Source of the DNA: Acidobacteriota bacterium
GTDB lineage: Bacteria > Acidobacteriota > Terriglobia > Bryobacterales > Bryobacteraceae
Direction: 5' to 3'
NCBI GenBank assembly: GCA_947470805.1
Contig: CANIVU010000010.1
Coordinates: 1 to 64,000 of the forward strand
DNA length: 64,000 bases
A program made the translations under genes and the position numbers. The notes beneath the pieces were generated by a model that did no database searches, had not been told where the DNA came from, and saw only the letters and a program-made list of their open reading frames with translations. The first letter of the stretch is position 1. The number at the start of each line of letters is the position of its first letter. Positions 62,856 through 64,000 of the stretch are shown in pieces.

Positions 62856-63887
62856 CTACAACAACCTTTTCCCCTTCAACCAAGCAATCGACGTTTCCAA
62901 ATCCTCCCGCTCCAACGCCGCCGCCCGCTCCTTCGCCGGTGCTGGCCGAGACTCCCGCGCCTTCCCCGTCTCCGCAATCGCCGCAAACCGGGCGAACTCC
63001 CAAGCCGGGGTCGTCCGGAATGCCTTCCAAAAATCAGGCTGCAAATAGGGAAACGGCCGCGTCCCGGTCACGATAATCTCCAACGACATCGCCTTCCCCG
63101 GACACAACGCCGCGAACTTCCGCACCCACCCCTCAATGTCCACGTTCCCCTCGCCCATCCGCGTCCACTGCATCGCCGCGCCCTCCGGCGTCCGCCACAC
63201 ATGACTGTCCCGCACATGCGAAGTCAGCACGTACGGCGCCAGCGTTTCCAACGTCACATGCGGGTCCTCGATCGCCCAGGTCGGGTTCCCCGAGTCGATA
63301 CACGCCCCCACAAAATCGGTCCCCGCCGCCTCGATTAACATCTTCAACTCGCGCCCCTGCAGGTCCCCGCCGTGGTTCTCAATCGCGATCTTCTTCCCCG
63401 CGTCAATCGCCCGCGTCCGCACCGCCCGCAGCGTCTTCACCGTGTTCTCAATATGCTGCTCCAGCGGCACTACCGACGCCCGGTCCCGCCAGTCCCCCAA
63501 TACCGCCCGCACCAGGGGCGCCCCGGCTATCCGCGCCGCCTCGATCATCCTCGCCAACTGCTCCTCGGCCGTACCCAACTTCGGGTCGAACCGCGCCGCC
63601 GTCGGGCAGATCGAGAGCATCCCGATTTCCAACTCGATCCCGAGGCCCCGCGCATGGTCGCGCACCTTCTCCAGATGCGCCTTCTCCAAGCCACCCAGAA
63701 ACCGGATCTCGGAAAAATGCACCACCTTCGCACCCTGTTTGGCGCAGTAGTCCAGGTGCTCGAACGCGGTCCACCCCTGGGTCCGCAGGCTGAAGAGATC
63801 AATGCCAAATTTCAAGTTGGGGCTCCTCCCTTGCGCCATCAAGGCGGCCGGCGCCGCCGCGAGGAATGTCCGGCGTTCGATAGTCAT
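62856..63887 (-). CDS. sugar phosphate isomerase/epimerase-type TIM barrel, exported
   Basis: 343 residues. MTIERRTFLAAAPAALMAQG is a short Tat-like leader. The AP_endonuc_2/xylose-isomerase-like barrel shows FGIDLFSLRTQGW, ELEIGMLSICP, KKIAIENHGGDLQG (metal Glu), VGACIDSGNPTWAIED (metal Asp), LTSHVRDSHVW (metal His) and MSLEIIVTG (Glu). It may epimerise or dehydrate a sugar or inositol derivative; the exact reaction is unknown. It follows the partial gene at the right edge by 11 nt. Confidence 0.85.
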   Translation of the reverse strand: MTIERRTFLAAAPAALMAQGRSPNLKFGIDLFSLRTQGWTAFEHLDYCAKQGAKVVHFSEIRFLGGLEKAHLEKVRDHARGLGIELEIGMLSICPTAARFDPKLGTAEEQLARMIEAARIAGAPLVRAVLGDWRDRASVVPLEQHIENTVKTLRAVRTRAIDAGKKIAIENHGGDLQGRELKMLIEAAGTDFVGACIDSGNPTWAIEDPHVTLETLAPYVLTSHVRDSHVWRTPEGAAMQWTRMGEGNVDIEGWVRKFAALCPGKAMSLEIIVTGTRPFPYLQPDFWKAFRTTPAWEFARFAAIAETGKARESRPAPAKERAAALEREDLETSIAWLKGKRLL

Positions 63888-63898
63888 CGCCTTCTATC

Positions 63899-64000
63899 TT
63901 ATCCGCGCAGCGAGGCGACCAACTCAACAATCCGGTCCGCGCCCAACCCGGCGCCCAACTCGAACCACAAACGGCGCGATGCGCCCGCGCCAATCGCCTC
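63899..64000 (-). CDS. C-terminal end of an unidentified gene (partial)
   Basis: Thirty-three codons in frame from the window edge, ending at a TAA (63899-63901): …GAGASRRLWFELGAGLGAD and RIVELVASLRG. The following isomerase-like gene starts 11 nt later, so the two are probably co-transcribed. Too little is present to name a family. Confidence 0.5.
   Translation of the reverse strand, partial: EAIGAGASRRLWFELGAGLGADRIVELVASLRG

Noticed and set aside
61942-63048. 368-codon plus-strand frame across the repeat block
   Set aside because: Low-complexity composition from C-rich repeats, overlapping two recognisable minus-strand genes.

Overview
The window looks like chromosomal DNA from a GC-rich soil acidobacterium, most likely of the Bryobacterales/Solibacter type. 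This is inferred from gene content, not from a marker gene. Pointers are the DUF1552 + DUF1592 haem-protein pair, two Tat-exported sulfatases, an Oar-like TonB receptor with an N-terminal carboxypeptidase-regulatory domain, an S55 (SpoIVB-like) secreted protein next to a beta-propeller protein, hopanoid gene hpnE, and many Tat-exported hydrolases. No rRNA, tRNA, CRISPR array, prophage or complete insertion sequence was seen.

Layout. 0-9.5 kb: the 5' end of a probable T6SS sheath-type gene, two tandem paralogous methyltransferases coupled to a CaiB/BaiF CoA transferase, the catalytic subunit of a split methylmalonyl-CoA mutase, a small conserved protein, and a three-gene operon (sigma-54 activator, degenerate receiver-GGDEF protein, glycosyltransferase). 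9.5-16.6 kb: rlpA, a Lys/Ala/Pro-repeat DNA-binding-type protein behind a strong promoter and a terminator-like leader hairpin, an NCS1 permease, and the GTPases der and typA. 16.6-33.5 kb: a chemoreceptor, a convergent sulfatase pair, fused trpE(G), hpnE with a tiny coupled upstream gene, ridA-pyrD, a hybrid histidine kinase with a degenerate HPt domain, a PLP decarboxylase + DapA-like aldolase pair, and a DMT exporter. 33.5-48.1 kb: the DUF1592/DUF1552 operon, a truncated-haemoglobin/ankyrin fusion, a cyanophycinase-like peptidase, a DUF433/DUF5615 toxin-antitoxin pair, the S55 and propeller proteins, a di-iron ODP protein divergent from an ECF sigma/anti-sigma pair, a Tat-exported M20 amidohydrolase, and parDE.

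48.5-58 kb holds the most unusual locus. A tightly packed minus-strand operon encodes a cupredoxin-like protein, a Tat multicopper oxidase, a small orphan protein broken by an 8-bp tandem duplication, a LodB-type flavoprotein, a tyrosinase and a LodA/GoxA-type (CTQ) oxidase. It has a clear -35/-10 promoter in front and a CPVC membrane protein just upstream, divergent from the TonB receptor. Four different protein-derived, copper or flavin oxidase chemistries are thus combined in one transcription unit. 58-64 kb: the TonB receptor, a TlpA-like thioredoxin protein, a degenerate tandem repeat block and a sugar isomerase/epimerase-type TIM barrel.

At the large scale, base skew flips. Left of about 9.5 kb the plus strand is G-rich whichever way genes point; right of about 10-12 kb it is C-rich whichever way genes point. 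A + to - change is what a replication terminus would give. This was judged by eye; no skew was computed.
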